Source: Macrothele yani (Eukaryota; Arthropoda; Arachnida; Araneae; Macrothelidae). From it: a DNA stretch of 64,000 bases. Made by a program: the position numbers and the translations under genes. The stretch is taken from positions 75,822,607 to 75,886,606 of the forward strand of contig CM077005.1 in assembly GCA_039090855.1 (NCBI GenBank), written 5' to 3'. Below the pieces are notes generated by a model. The model searched no databases. It was not told the DNA's origin and saw nothing but the letters and a program-made list of their open reading frames with translations. Numbering within the stretch: position 1 is the stretch's first letter; each line of letters begins with the position of its first letter. Below are positions 33,872 through 46,271 of this stretch, piece after piece.

Positions 33872-36800
33872 ATAACTATACCATCGTTATTAGAGAAAAT
33901 GCTGTCCCTAACTCACCAACCCGCTTGGCCAGCGTGGTGAGTTATGGCCAAACCCCTCCAACATGAATCCACAACCTAAATATTGGCCCTCAGTCTCCGG
34001 CAGCTGGAATGTACCTGGCCAAGGCAGCAGCCAGTGCGACATGAAGGCAGAGGGTGCTAAGAATCCCCGGAGGACCGGACTAAGCTATCATCAGATGTTG
34101 ACCTTGGCTACGTATAATGGACGCTCCCTATCTTCTGATTCAGGGCTTCTTGAATTGGAAGAGGAACTACAAAGGATCAAGTGGGACATCGTCGGGCTAA
34201 GTGAGGTAAGGAGAAAAGGAGAAGATATCATTGAACTGAAAAGTGGACGTCTCTTCTACTATCGTGGGGCAGATAGTGGCAGAACTACTGGTGTTGAATT
34301 TATAATAAACACGAAACTGAAGGGTAAAGTTGTAGAAATTGAAAGTTCCTCTGGCAGAGCTGCACGACTTGTTATCCAACTCTCGAAAAGATACCATCCT
34401 CAGATTATTCAAACTTATACACCCACCACAAGTCATCCTGAAGAAGAGATTCAAAAATTTTATGAGGAAATTCGTCATCTAAATAATAAAGGCAAGCAGC
34501 ACTTGAAAATCATTATGGGAGATTTCAATGCGAAAATAGGGCAACGACAACAGAACGAAACTTCAGTCGATGAATTCGGTCACGGCAACAGAAACCAGCG
34601 TGGAAATACTGTCGTAGAATTTGCAAAAGCAGAAGCGTTTTTCATTATGAACTTCATTTTCAAGAAAAAGCCACAAAGGAAATGGACATGGAGGCATCCC
34701 AATGGATTGAGAAGTGAAATTGATTTTATTATGTGTAACAAGAAATTTGTCATGTAAGACTGCAGTGTGCTAAACAAGTTCAACACAGGTAGTTTGCATA
34801 GAATGGTACGATGTAAGATGCACCTCAATGCTGAACTCGAGAGTGGCAAGCTCATAAAACATCATAATACCTTCAAATTGGAACTGAGGAACAGATTCTC
34901 TGCTGTAAATGGTCTAACGTCGGAAGAAGTTGACATCTCTGAAGTTAACAGAAAACTAACCAAGGCTCTTATGGAAAAATCAACAAAAATAGCTATTACT
35001 AAGCACAAGTTGCATACGAAGAAATTATCATTAAAAAACAAAATTCCGATGCAAAAGCGAAGAGAGATGTGGACAACTAAAGGAGATGTGACTTCCAAAG
35101 TGGAATATATAGAGCTGTGCAAGACGGTACGAAAAAGTATCACTGAAGATGTAAGGAAATTCAGCTGTGAACTAGTGAAGAAAGCAATTGAAAACAACCA
35201 AAATTTGTAGAGAGCAAAGGGACATCTGGGTAAGGGAAGAAAACAGATTATGGCTCTGACAATAGAAGATGGTTCTGTAACAAGAAATAGAGGTGAAATT
35301 TTGACAAAAGTGAAATATTTCTATTCAAAACTATATGAAAGGGATGACACTTGTACTCCAGACATTACGAAAGGCCTCAGTACCAGAGTTATTTCAGTCC
35401 TTCCAGCAGAAGTCGCACATGCAATCAAGAACATGAAGCGGGAAAAAGCTCCAGGAGAAGATTGAATTACCGTAGACATCATACAAGAAGCAAGTGGAGA
35501 AATTGAAACAGTACTATCCCAACTTTTCACTTGATGCCTTAATGAAGGGAAGATTCCTGAGGATTGGAACAACGCAACAATGATCCTGCTACATACAAAA
35601 GGTGGCATTGGGAATCTCAGGAACTACAGATCTATCAGCCTTTTATCAGTAGATTATCAAATCTTCACTAAAGTTCTTTCACAACGCTCGAAGGTGACAC
35701 TGGACATGGTTCAACCGAGAGAGCAAGCTGGATTAAAGAGTGGCTACAGAACTATAGATCATATCCATGTACTGAGAGAACTAATTGAAAGAGCGAAGGA
35801 ATATGAACTTACATTATGTATGGCTTTTATCGATTATGAAAAGGCCTTTGATTTGATGAAACCATCAGCAGTTACAATGGCTTTGAAGTCCTGCGGTATT
35901 CAATATGCATGCATTAATATTATTTTTTCATATTATTTTTGAAAATGCAAGTGCAAGTATTCGGCTATTTAAGAATTCAGCACCCATAAAATTGGAAAGG
36001 AAGTCAGACAAGGCGACACTATATCTGCCAAACTCTTTAATGCCACATTGGAAAATGTCTTTCGACGACTGAACTGGGAAAACAAACGGATACAGATTAA
36101 TGGAGATTATCAAACTCGTCTTCGCTTTGCGGATGACGTCGTCGTTTTTGCAACTACCCCATCAAAGCTGCAGAGTATGACGTAGGAACGGGCTGACAAG
36201 AGTAAAGAAGTGGGATAAAAATTAACTTTTAGAAGACCAAATTGATGTACAAACTTTTACAAAAAAGGAAGATTTATCGACTGATGAAGAAAACCTGGAG
36301 ATAACCAATACCTACATTTATCTTGGACAGCAGATATCAAGTGAGGGTCACATTGATGCAGAAATTAATCGGAGTACAAAACTTGTCTGGAGAGCTTTTG
36401 GAAGAAACAGCATAATTTTCAAGAGCAATATGCCATTATGTCTTAAAACAAAAGTGTTTGATCAATGCATCCTTCCAGTTCTTACGTATGGTGCAGAGAC
36501 GTGGACCTTAACTAAAAGAGACATACAAAGACTACAGACAACTCAAAGAAGCATGGAGAGATTCATGCTTGGTGTAACCAGGAGAGATAAGAAGAGGAAC
36601 TCGTGGATCAGAAAAATGACAAGAGTGGAAGACATCATGATCAGAGTAAAATCCCTGAAATGACAATGGGCTGGACATATTGCCAGAACGACAGACCATC
36701 GATGGACAGCCGAAATTTTAGACTGGATTCCAAAGTACAGGAAAAGAACGAGAAGTAGACCACATGTGAGATGGATGGATGAAATTCGAAAGTATGGCGG

Positions 36801-36909
36801 GAGTAACATGGAGGAGACTGGAAGAAGACAGACCGTTGTTTAAGAAGCTTGGGGAAAGATTTGTCCAGCAGTGGATTGATAATGGTTGACAATGATAATG
36901 ATGATGATA
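33868..36909 (+). mobile_element. RTE-type LINE, copy 4, nearly full length but decayed
   Basis: Starts with CGGTATAACTATACCATCG, which lies about 110 bp into copy 5, so only the extreme 5' end is lost. The endonuclease frame 33963-34757 reads LATYNGRSL, GLSEVRRKGED, IIMGDFNAKIGQ and SEIDFIMCNKKF. It is ended by TAA where copy 5 has Ile-Glu. The SDH motif is replaced (GSLHRMVRC). RT pieces at 34767-35210, 35250-35465 and 35580-35942 carry many stops, and the YADD-equivalent at about 36125 (LRFADDVVVFAT) survives. The element ends in an (ATG)n-like tail. Confidence 0.93.
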
Positions 36910-37565
36910 TATAAATCAACAAAACAGCAATAGAGGAACAAGGAAAAAAAGGAAGTAGGAAAAGCATGCAGAAAAACAGACACCCTCAGCCATGGTTTTT
37001 TCAAGAACCAGCATGGCCAACACACTCTCCTTTCCGCAGAGACTTGGCAAACTGGTTTCTGTTACAATAAGTTTATATGTGGGTAAATTAAGAAAACTGT
37101 CTGTCTGATATGTCTAGTTTTAAAGTTATAGTTAAACCGATAACAGCAATCTTAAAATGAGTTATTTGCACGTCACCTTTCTGAAAATATTAATTTTACA
37201 AGCTTATCTTGCTGGCCCATATCAAATAGAGTGGTTTTCTAATTTATCCACATACAAGTTTATCGTTGCAGGAACCTAGGTTAATAGGTCTTTGCGGAAA
37301 GAAGAGAGTGTTGTCCATGTTGTTCCTTGGAGAATCCATGGATGGCGGTCTATGTTTTTTCTGCATTTTTTTTCCTATTCTCTTTTTCAAGTTGTTCGCG
37401 TCTTGGTGGTTTTTTTTTTTTTTTTTTTTGGCTTATGACATTATTTACTGAGCTGTAGCTCCAGAATATTCTTTTCAGCTGCTTTTGCGCGATTAGATTT
37501 TTCATGAATATTCTTTTCATCTGCTTTGGCGCGGTTATATATATATATATACATATATATATATG
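36910..37565. other. No gene; T-rich and TA tracts
   Basis: Spacer between RTE copies 4 and 5. It holds a poly(T) run at 37412-37430 and a (TA)n tract at about 37537-37563 that directly precedes copy 5. Confidence 0.6.
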
Positions 37566-37773
37566 GGATGTAAGGTCAGGTGATGCGTAACATCACAGCC
37601 TCTCCTTGACAAATGTCAACCCCGCCTTCTCGTGGTGCATCCTGTTCCCACTAAAGGGGCTCTGACGACCGCCCATAGCGGTATAACTATACCATCGGGA
37701 TTAGAGGAAATTCTATCCCACACTCACCAACCCGCTTGGCCAGCGTGGTGAGTTATGGCCAAACACCTCCAAA

Positions 37774-38727
37774 ATGATTCCACAACTTAAATCTTGGCCC
37801 TCAGTCTCCGGCAGCTGGAATGTACCTGGCCAAGGCAGCGGCCAGTGCGACATGAAGGCAGAGGGTGCTAAGAATCCCCGGAGGACCGGACTAGGCTGCC
37901 ATCTGATGCTGACCTTGGCTACTTACAATGGACGCTCCCTATCTTCTGATTCAAGGCTTCTTGAATTGGAAGAGGAACTACAAAGGATCAAGTGGGACAT
38001 CGTGGGGCTAAGTGAGGTAAGGAGAAAAGGAGAAGATCTCATCGAACTGAAAAGTGGACATCTCTTCTACTATCGTGGGACAGATACTGGCAGAACTAGT
38101 GGTGTTGGATTTATAATAAACAAGAAACTGAAGGATAAAGTTGTAGAAGTTGAAAGTTCCTCTGACAGAGCTGCACGACTTGTTATCCAACTCTCGAAAA
38201 GATACCAAGCTCAGATTATTCAAACTTATGCATCCACCACAAGTCATCCTGAAGAAGAAATTGAAGAATTTTATGAGGAAATTTGTCATCTAAATAATAA
38301 AGGTAAGCAGCACTTGAAAATAATTATGGGAGATTTCAATGCAAAAATAGGGCAACGGCAACAGAATGAAACTTCAGTAGGTAAATTCGGTCATGGCAAC
38401 AGAAACCAGCGTGGAAATACTCTCGTTGAGTTTGCAGAGGCAGAAGGGTTTTTCATCTTGAACTCCTTTTTCAAGAAAAAGCCACACAGGAAATGGACAT
38501 GGAGACATCCAAATGGGACGACAAGTGAAATTGATTTTATTATGTGTAACAAAAAATTCGTCATAGAAGACTGCAGTGTGCTAAACAAGTTCAACACAGG
38601 TAGTGACCATAGATTGGTGAGATGTAAGATGCACCTCAACACTAAACTTGAACGTGGCAAGCTCATAAGACAAACAAAATCTATTGACATAACCAACCTT
38701 AAAAACACAATAATACCTTCAAGTTAG
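37774..38727 (+). pseudogene. RTE endonuclease domain, catalytic motifs intact
   Basis: This 317-codon frame holds an exonuclease-endonuclease-phosphatase fold enzyme that nicks target DNA. Visible motifs are LATYNGRSL (N-terminal Asn region), GLSEVRRKGED (catalytic Glu), IIMGDFNAKIGQ (Asp-Phe-Asn), SEIDFIMCNKKF and GSDHRLVRCKM (Ser-Asp-His). Copies 1 and 4 have lost the SDH aspartate. The frame should continue into the RT but shifts at about 38708. Confidence 0.9.
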
Positions 38728-39019
38728 AACTGAAGAACAGGTTCTCTGCTTTAGAAGGCCTAACATCGGAAGAAGTGGACATCTCTGAAGTTAACAGAAA
38801 AATAACCAAAGCTCTTATGGAAACAGCAACAAAATTAGCTGGGTCTAAGAACAAGTTGCATGTGAACAAATTATCAGGAAAAACCAAAATGTTGATGCAA
38901 AAAGAAGAGAGATGAGGACAACTAAAGAAGATGTGACTTCCAAAGTGTAATATATAGAGCTATGCAAGACAGTAAGAAAAAGTATCACTGAAGACGTAAG
39001 GAAATTCAACTGTGAACTA

Positions 39020-40759
39020 GTGAGGAAAGCAATTGAAAACAACCAAAGCCTAAAGATAGCAAAGGGACATCTCAGTAAGGGAAGAAAACAGATTATGGCA
39101 CTGAGAAAAGAAGATGGTTCTGTAACAAGAAGTAGAGGCGAAATTTTGACAAGAGTGAAAGATTTCTACTCCAAATTATATGAAAGGGATGATATATGCA
39201 CTCCAGACATCATGAAAGATACCAGTACCAGAGTTCCTCCAGTCCTTCCAGCAGAAGTTGCACATGCAATCAAGAACATGAAGCGAGGAAAAGCTCCAGG
39301 AGAAGATGGAATTACTGTAGACATCATACAAGAAGCAAGTGGAGAAATCGAAACAGTACTCGCCCAAATTTTCACTCGATGCCTTAATGAAGGAAAGATT
39401 CCTGAGGATTGGAACACCGCTACAATGATCCTGCTACATAAGAAAGGTGACATTGAGGATCTCGGAAACTACAGACCTATCAGCCTCCTATCAGTAGTTT
39501 ATAAAATCTTCACTAAAGTTCTTTCACACCGCTTGAAGGTAACACTGGACATGGCTCAACCGAGAGAACAAGCTGGATTCAGGAGTGGCTACAGCACAAT
39601 AGATCATATCCACGTGCTGAGAGAACTAATTGAAAGAGCGAGGGAATATGAACTTCCATTATCGATTATTTATCGATAATGGAAGTTCATATTTATCTTT
39701 TATCGATTATGAAAAAGCCTTTGATTCGGTGAAACCATCAGCAGTTACAATGGCTCTGAAAACCTGCGGTATTGAAGATGCATACATTAATATTATTAAT
39801 ATCATCTATGAAAATGCAAGTGCAAAGATTAGGCTGTTTGAAAATACAACACACGTAAAAATTGGAAAGGGAGTGAGACAAGGTGACACCATATCTCCGA
39901 AGCTCTTTAATGCCACATTGGATAGTGTTTTTCAGTCGCTGAGCTGGGAAAACAAGGGGATAAAGATTAATGGAGATTATCTAACCCACCTTCGTTTTGC
40001 TGATGACGTAGTCATTTTTGCAACTACCCCATCAGAGCTGCAGAGTATGATCCAGGAACTTGCTGACAAGAGTAAAGAAGTGGGATTAAAAATGAACTTT
40101 CAGAAGACAAAAGTGATGTTCAATGCTTTTACAAGAAATAAAGATTTATGGATTGATGGAGAAAAGCTGGATATAACAGACACGTACGTTTATCTTGGAC
40201 AGCAGATATCAAGTGAGGGTCACATTGATGAAGAAATTAATCGGCGTACAAAACTTGCCTGGAGAGCTTTTGGAAGAAACAGCATAATTTTCAAGAGCAA
40301 TATGCCATATGTCTTAAAAGAAAAGTGTTTGATCAATGCATCCTTCCAGTGCTTACGTATGGTGCAGAGACGTGGACCTTAACTAAAAGAGACATACAAA
40401 GGCTGCAGACAACACAAAGTAGCATGGAGAGGTGCATGCTTGGTGTAACCAGGAGAGATAAGAAGAGGAACTCGTGGATCCGAAAAATGACAAGAGTGGA
40501 AGACATCATGATCAGAGTTAAATCCCTGAAATGGCAATGGGCTGGACATACTGCCAGAAGGACAGATCATCGATGGACAGCCGAAATTTTAGATTGGATT
40601 CCAAGGGACAGGAAAAGACCCAGAAGAAGACCACATGGGAGATGGGTGGATGAAATTCGAAAGTATGCAGGGGTGACATGGAGGAGACTGGCACAAGACA
40701 GACCGTTGTGGAGGAAACTTGGGGAGACCTTCGTCCAGCAGTGGATTGATAATGGTTGA
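39020..40759 (+). pseudogene. RTE reverse transcriptase and C-terminal domain, three frames
   Basis: The first piece (39020-39679) reads GKAPGEDGITVDII and NYRPISLLSVVYKIF. It is cut by the palindromic insertion before the MAFIDYEKAFD motif. The second piece (39630-40382) has FIDYEKAFDSV, GVRQGDTISPKLF, LRFADDVVIFAT and GLKMNFQKTK. The third (40325-40759) holds the C-terminal domain (RRTDHRWTAEILDWIPRDRK) to the stop after QQWIDNG. Confidence 0.9.
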
Positions 40760-40780
40760 CAATGATGATGATGATGATAT

Positions 40781-41756
40781 ATATATGGTGACAGAAGAGG
40801 AAGAACAAGAAAGATATATTTATATTACAGTCTTTCTGTTGTCAATATTACAGTGGTACTTCACATAAACTTTTTTCTTAAAGCGCAGTTTCTGGCTGCT
40901 AAACGGGCGTGTAGGGCTATTTGGTTTGCCACCTCAGTTTTTGTTTTGCCGACGAAGGTGTACAAAAGCGTTGCTGTTTACTCCGGAGCGGCGTGCTTAT
41001 CTTACCATGGCTAGCGAGTGGCGTGTATAACTTACCATGGCTAGCCAGTGTTGGCGCATGCGCACTGTCCACGTACTTCTAGCAAGCAGAAATTCTGCTA
41101 CTTGCTCTGGCTGTTCTCTCTATCGTTTAAAACAGTTCCCTCCCTGGTCACTCTTTCATCAGAAAGAGCGCGAATTTATAAATTATTGTACATGTTCTTG
41201 CACTAAACACAGATATTTGATGTGCATGAACAAAAATGCTGTCAGTACATTTTAATGTTTTTGTTCTCTATTGAATCAAAAATTACCTATAGCGCTGTTT
41301 TATGCTCCGGTAACAAGTTTTCAGTCAAAGCCAATACAAATTGTCTTTCAATACGTGCCCTTGTTGCAATTGATACGATGCTGATTAATGCCTTTCAAAA
41401 ATGTTCCACTTTGTGAAGTTTTACTCAATTTTATTCAAATATATCTTCGTTCATCTCGAGTAATGAGCAAATTAATTTTTGGAGCAAAACAATTGCCACA
41501 AACCGTCATAGCAATTTCAATAAATGAATAAATGTAAAGATTTATGAAGAATTCGAAATACAATACGAACTCATCAGCAAAGACAGGCCTTCTCATGCCA
41601 TTGTTGTACTAAACGCTATATTTCGAAAACGAATGCTTTTGATGCATTTTGTATTAAATTCGCATACGCAAACAACGCCTTGGGACATTATAACTCGCGC
41701 AAATGGTTCTAATGCTTCACAGCTTTCTTTGACAGAAGAGGTAGAACAAGAACAGT
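40781..41756. other. No gene seen
   Basis: The string CTTACCATGGCTAGC occurs at about 41000 and again at 41032, a small partial duplication. Open frames here are short and unrecognised. Confidence 0.45.
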
Positions 41757-42871
41757 TGTAATGAGCACGTCTTTTGAATCCTTTCCGACGCGAATAAAAT
41801 TTATCAAAGTTATTCAAATTCAATGGAACAGGTTAGAAAACAATCAACCGGATTTCTACAATCAATAAAACACCTAGAAATAGAAACAGCTACCTGCTTC
41901 CACCATCAGCTAAAAAGTATGTTACGAATATTAAAAATGGCGCACAAAATATTTCTCATAGCGGAAGAAAGTATCAGAGACAAAGATATTTTCAAATTGA
42001 ACGGTTAAAGGAAGAAATATAGAAGGAAACATGTTAGACTGTATATATCTATGTTTTCTGTATCCGACGATATTTGCATAAGGGAGAAGTTGAAGATATG
42101 CGACAAGTATTCCTCATGACAAAAGCTTTGCTAAGGAAAAATACCGTTTCAAATATGTCTCCTGGCAACAAGAAAAAGATTTCTACCTATACGCACTTTA
42201 GCGGGGAAACTGTGCATTATTTTAAAAGGATAATGTTCCCCATATTTACTGTAGAGAATTGGCATAGAGTAAAAGTGAAATTTCTCAATAGGGTTAAGTG
42301 GAAACAAAAGTACACAAATTCCATCTAGCGACAGAACTGTGAACTAAACAACTCCTCAAATACAAACCACAAGTGTTCCACGAGGTAAATAGCATCCGGT
42401 GTTGAAAGAATTTTTTAAATCTCGCATTTTAAATATCAATACAAACCACAAGTGTTCCACGAGGTAAATGGCACCCGGTGTTGAAAGAGTTTTTTAAATC
42501 TCACATTTAGAAGCACAGATATTGAGAAAAACAGATTAAGCATCGCGCCCTAGCGGCGTAACTGCGCATTATTTTGTGAAGAAAATACATAAAGAACAAG
42601 GTGAAAATCCACATTTTCACATAAAAAACTTTCGTAGTTAGTAGTATCTGACCAAACAAGAATTTTTTTCAATCGGGTATTTAGCCTTGCAGATATTGCT
42701 GTAAACGTAAACGTGAACATGCGCCCTATAGTGACAAACACGTGCTTTAAGAAAAATTTGAAATCATATCACAAACTTTTCACACCGGAAGCGCTCTTCA
42801 ACAAAGAAAGAATTTTTCAAATCGGAATCTTGGAAGCACAGGTATCGTCAAAAATGAGATATATACATATG
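41757..42871 (+). repeat. Diverged satellite array, middle copy
   Basis: It starts with TGTAATGAGCACGTCTTTTG, as at 3390, and runs in the same orientation. Motif instances include CGCACTTTAGCGGGGAAAC at 42191 and GCGCCCTAGCGGCGTAAC at 42545, with weaker ones near 42318 and 42722. A local duplication ('cacaagtgttccacgaggtaaa') occurs near 42368 and 42446. The right side is interrupted by the hAT-like element. Confidence 0.68.
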
Positions 42872-42879
42872 TTCAGAGA

Positions 42880-43584
42880 CAGGGGCGGATTTCCAAGTAG
42901 GCGCACTAAGCGCGCGCCTCGGGCCCCAGGGCGGGAGGGGCCCCCGGATACGTATAATTGTGTTGGCAGTTTTGTTTTATTTTTCACGGACCGAAACAAA
43001 TCAATCCTTAAAGCAACTACTTTATTTGTAATTTTAATTGATATTGATATTCTGCTTTCTCATATTAGTAACATATTCTGTTCTTTTTTTTTCTTTTGCT
43101 GCTGTTGATAATCAAAATTTTCGAGTTCTTATCGGTGTAGTTGCCTTGATAGGAACAGATAAAATAATTTAGCCTTCCTTTTGTTTGAATAGTTTCTTCA
43201 CAACAGAACTTCAGTTTTTTTTAATTTTCGAATTTGACAGCCCTTAGGGGTAAATTTATGAAGTATATGGGATATTTAAAGTGACAAATTTAATATCTTC
43301 TGATATCCTATTAGCCGCAAAAATTATTTTTGAAATATCTCTAAAAACCAAAAAGCTCGATGTGCATAGACAGACGAAGCAATTACATTAGCACTGTTTT
43401 TTACAAAACGTTCTAATAATAGAAAGATAGAATGGCATTTTAAAAAAGGTAAGAAGTTTTTTCTTGACGTCATTAATATTATTTAACCCGACGGATGGAC
43501 ATTTCTGAGGTGATAAGAAGAGGTGGAAGGGGGGAGCTGAATCTTTTATCGCCTATGGCCCCAAAAGATCTAAAGTAGCCTCTG
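42880..43584. mobile_element. Candidate non-autonomous hAT-type element
   Basis: The left end CAGGGGCGGATTTCC is a common form for hAT termini. The right end reads, in reverse, CAGAGGCTACTTTAG. The flanks carry an 8-bp near-duplication: TTCAGAGA (42872-42879) and TTCAGAAA (43585-43592), which fits hAT target-site size. No transposase is visible in 705 bp. The TIR match is weak past the first bases, so the call is tentative. Confidence 0.5.
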
Positions 43585-43592
43585 TTCAGAAA

Positions 43593-44144
43593 TGTTAGAA
43601 AATCAGAATCAACAGTATGAGATACAAGGTAAAATTACTCTCTATATATGGTTCTTTAATAACTGAAAACGAAATTTTCACAAGTAAACGAAATTTTCAC
43701 AACTAAATAAATGAAGAAATTTTCATAATTGTTTTTATCATAATGGCAGCATATTGTACGTGGATGGTATACCTCGCAGTACTCCAACTGAACCTCTTCA
43801 TTTATTTAGTTCGCTTTGTTGTTGCACAAGATATATAGCTCTAGTAAATTGAAAGACGCTTCCCTGTGCTACGGCAAACTTAAAGGCGCTTCCCTGTGCC
43901 CTACATGGTTTGCCGGTTTGTAGTTTTTCTTTGTATAGGGTCCTCCCCAAATTTTCGGTGGGATGCTTGGCTCCTAACTGTGATGCGCTCTACATAACTA
44001 GCGGCCATATCTCTAAGATACGTGACTGAAATGCTTAGTGTTTCCTATCGTAAGTAAGCTGGCGGTCCAATTAATTGAATCGTATCGTGTTTTCATTTGA
44101 TTGTTCTGAAAACAAAAATGTTCCTTAATTATTTTTTATCAGAA
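43593..44144. other. No gene seen
   Basis: A short imperfect duplication containing GCGCTTCCCTGTGC occurs near 43854 and 43888. Nothing else is supported. Confidence 0.4.
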
Positions 44145-44368
44145 GACCGTCTTGGTGGCCCAGTGATCTAAGCGCTGGCTTCAGACCATTCGTCCGAGAT
44201 GGGTCTGGGTTCGCAACCCGGTGAGGCACGGGTGCTGGGTTTGCCTAACGGCATTGCCTTTTTACCTTCCCTGGAACTAGTAGCCCTAAATTAAGGACGA
44301 GCGACTATTTATAGACCATCGAGTTGCTCGTAGTGAACGTTAGCCCCCTTCCCCCCAAAAAAAATTCT
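44145..44368 (+). mobile_element. tRNA-derived SINE, family 1
   Basis: Plus strand: GGTGGCCCAGTGATCTAAGC (A-box region), B box GGGTTCGCAACCCGG (one change from consensus), body 'gcctaacggcattgcc' and tail 'gagttgctcgtagtgaacgt', ending in a C/A run. Confidence 0.87.
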
Positions 44369-44934
44369 GAAGAGAGTTCAATAAGTCGTTTCTCTATGGT
44401 TTTAATTTGTCTGTTTGATCTGTTTCCTCATCTTACTAGCAGGAGTTACACACAGTGTGGAAATTAAAGAAATGAGACAGAATTTTTAAAAAATAATGGA
44501 AAAGCAGGAAAACTTACCTGAATATATTTTATTCGAAGTATATTCTTCCTGCGTTAATACAAGAAGTGGCGCGATCAGCCAACAAAAGGAAGGACTCGCA
44601 GATCTCATCCTTTGGTAAGGAGTGAGGAGCTGATGTCACAACTCTTTATATGTCTTCCACATCTTGAAAGACCTTTACTTTAAAAAGCAGCTTTAGTTTA
44701 AAGAATAGAAAGTAGTCACACGGTGACAAATCTGGTGAACAAAACCGGGAATGGTTGAGTACACACACTTGCTTTCGTGCCAGAAACTGCTGTAAACTGA
44801 CTGCTGTGTATGAGGGCGCGTTACCGCGATGACAGGACCATTGCCCATTTTTGTACTCAAGCCTGACATGAACAATCGTCTTCCACAATCGTTCCAAAAT
44901 GCATGTGTAAGCATTATTATCAGTGACAGTTATA

Positions 44935-46271
44935 CATGGTGGTCGAAAAGTCCCCTAGGGTCTTCGATTGACAACTGTACAAAAACGAACAGACCTACAG
45001 CAATGCGGTTTCCTCCGTTTGAAAGAGTAAATATTCGAGTTTAATAATCTTACCTTAATACACTTCTGCATGTGTGCCTTTGGTGGCACGTAACACATCC
45101 AGTCAGTATTAAGTTTCTTGCAATGGGCGCTCCAACATGTCAGGATCAATTCTATCAAACACTGCTGTAATGCGCTGTTTGAGCTCCTGAAGGTTGCTTA
45201 ATCTTTCCCGGTTTACCATGTTATTGACACAGCCCCAGAGAAAGAAGCTTAAAGGAGTGATATCCAAGGACCGGGATGGCCAAGGAATGGGAACCATCTC
45301 TGCCAATTCATCTGTCGGGGAACTCACGGTTCAGGTATTCACGAGAGTCAAGTCCCCAATTCGGGGAGGCGCCATCTTGTTGCAGTATGAGGTTTGGTTG
45401 CAAATCCTGTAGTTGAGGAACTGCAAAAGTTCTGAAGCATGTCCAAGTAATTATTCATTTGCACTGTGGTCTCGGAGAATAAGAATGGCCCAATTACACG
45501 ATTATGCATGAGCCTACACCAAACATTCACCTTTGGACTGTGCGCGACGTGCTCCCTGACTGAATGTGGGTTTTCACTACCCCATATACGAACGTTCTGA
45601 GTGTTTACTTTTCCGTGAATGTAGGTTGCCTCATCCGAGAACATTGTACAGCGTAGGAAACTGTCATCAACTTCCAGCAGCTGCAACATATTCCGAGCGA
45701 ATGCTACGCGCCGAGGTCCATCGTTCGATTTAATCTGATGTAAGAATTGCACTTTGTTTGCGGTTAGTTTCAGGCATTTGTGGAGCACTCCCATCAATGT
45801 GAATCGTTGAACATTCAGTTGTAAAGAGGCCCTTCTTGTGGACTTTCCAGGACTATGAGCAAAGATCTCCTGCATGCTCTGCCCAATTTCTTCACTGACA
45901 GGGAGTCTACCACTTCTTTGCCGGTCCAGGACGCTACCAGTATCAAAGAATTTCTTCTGCCATGCTTTGATACTGAAATCACTCGGTGAATCTTTCCCGT
46001 ATGTTCGACGGTAATTTCTTTATACCGTAATCACAGACTGCGTCTCAACAAACTAACGCACGCACTATGCTTCCTCGTGCGGCGACGACATTTTCAGTTG
46101 TTTTGCAGTCGGCGTCTGTATTTGCGGGCACGTAACGCCATCTGTTAGAAAGAGATGGCGTTAAAAACTCGAACATTAATTCTTTCAAATGCTGCAAACC
46201 GCATTGCTGTAGATATGTTCGTTTTTGTACAGTTGTCAATCAAACCCCTAGGATACTTTTCGACCACCCTG
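44935..46271 (-). mobile_element. IS630/Tc1-mariner superfamily element with long TIRs, nested
   Basis: The ends read GGTGGTCGAAAAGT and continue through GATTGACAACTGTACAAAAA CGAAC on both sides in inverted orientation, giving TIRs over 50 bp long with a few mismatches (44939-44990 and 46217-46268). TA precedes the left end at 44933-44934. It sits inside the mariner-type transposase. Confidence 0.85.
45109..45875 (-). pseudogene. Transposase of the nested long-TIR element
   Basis: The 45348-45875 frame shows the first catalytic Asp in RCTMFSDEATYIHGKVN, then IWGSENPHSVREH. A frame change precedes ILQQDGASPNW (second Asp, about 45375-45410, other frame). The 45109-45327 frame has WPSRSLDITPLSFFLWGCV, the region of the third acidic residue, which reads Ser in this copy, followed by ELKQRITAVFDRIDPDML. 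The organisation is like arthropod transposases often annotated with DUF4817; I infer that from layout only. Confidence 0.75.

Larger units (their letters stand above)
37566..40780 (+). mobile_element. RTE-type LINE, copy 5, the most complete
   Basis: At about 3215 bp, this is the only copy with the full 5' region, starting at 'gggatgtaaggtcaggtgatg' immediately after (TA)n and ending with an (ATG)n tail followed by TA. It carries endonuclease, RT and C-terminal domains in order. Breaks: a frame change near 38708, a one-base loss near 38890, a stop at about 38948, a palindromic insertion at 39645-39693 and a one-base loss near 40308. Confidence 0.95.
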
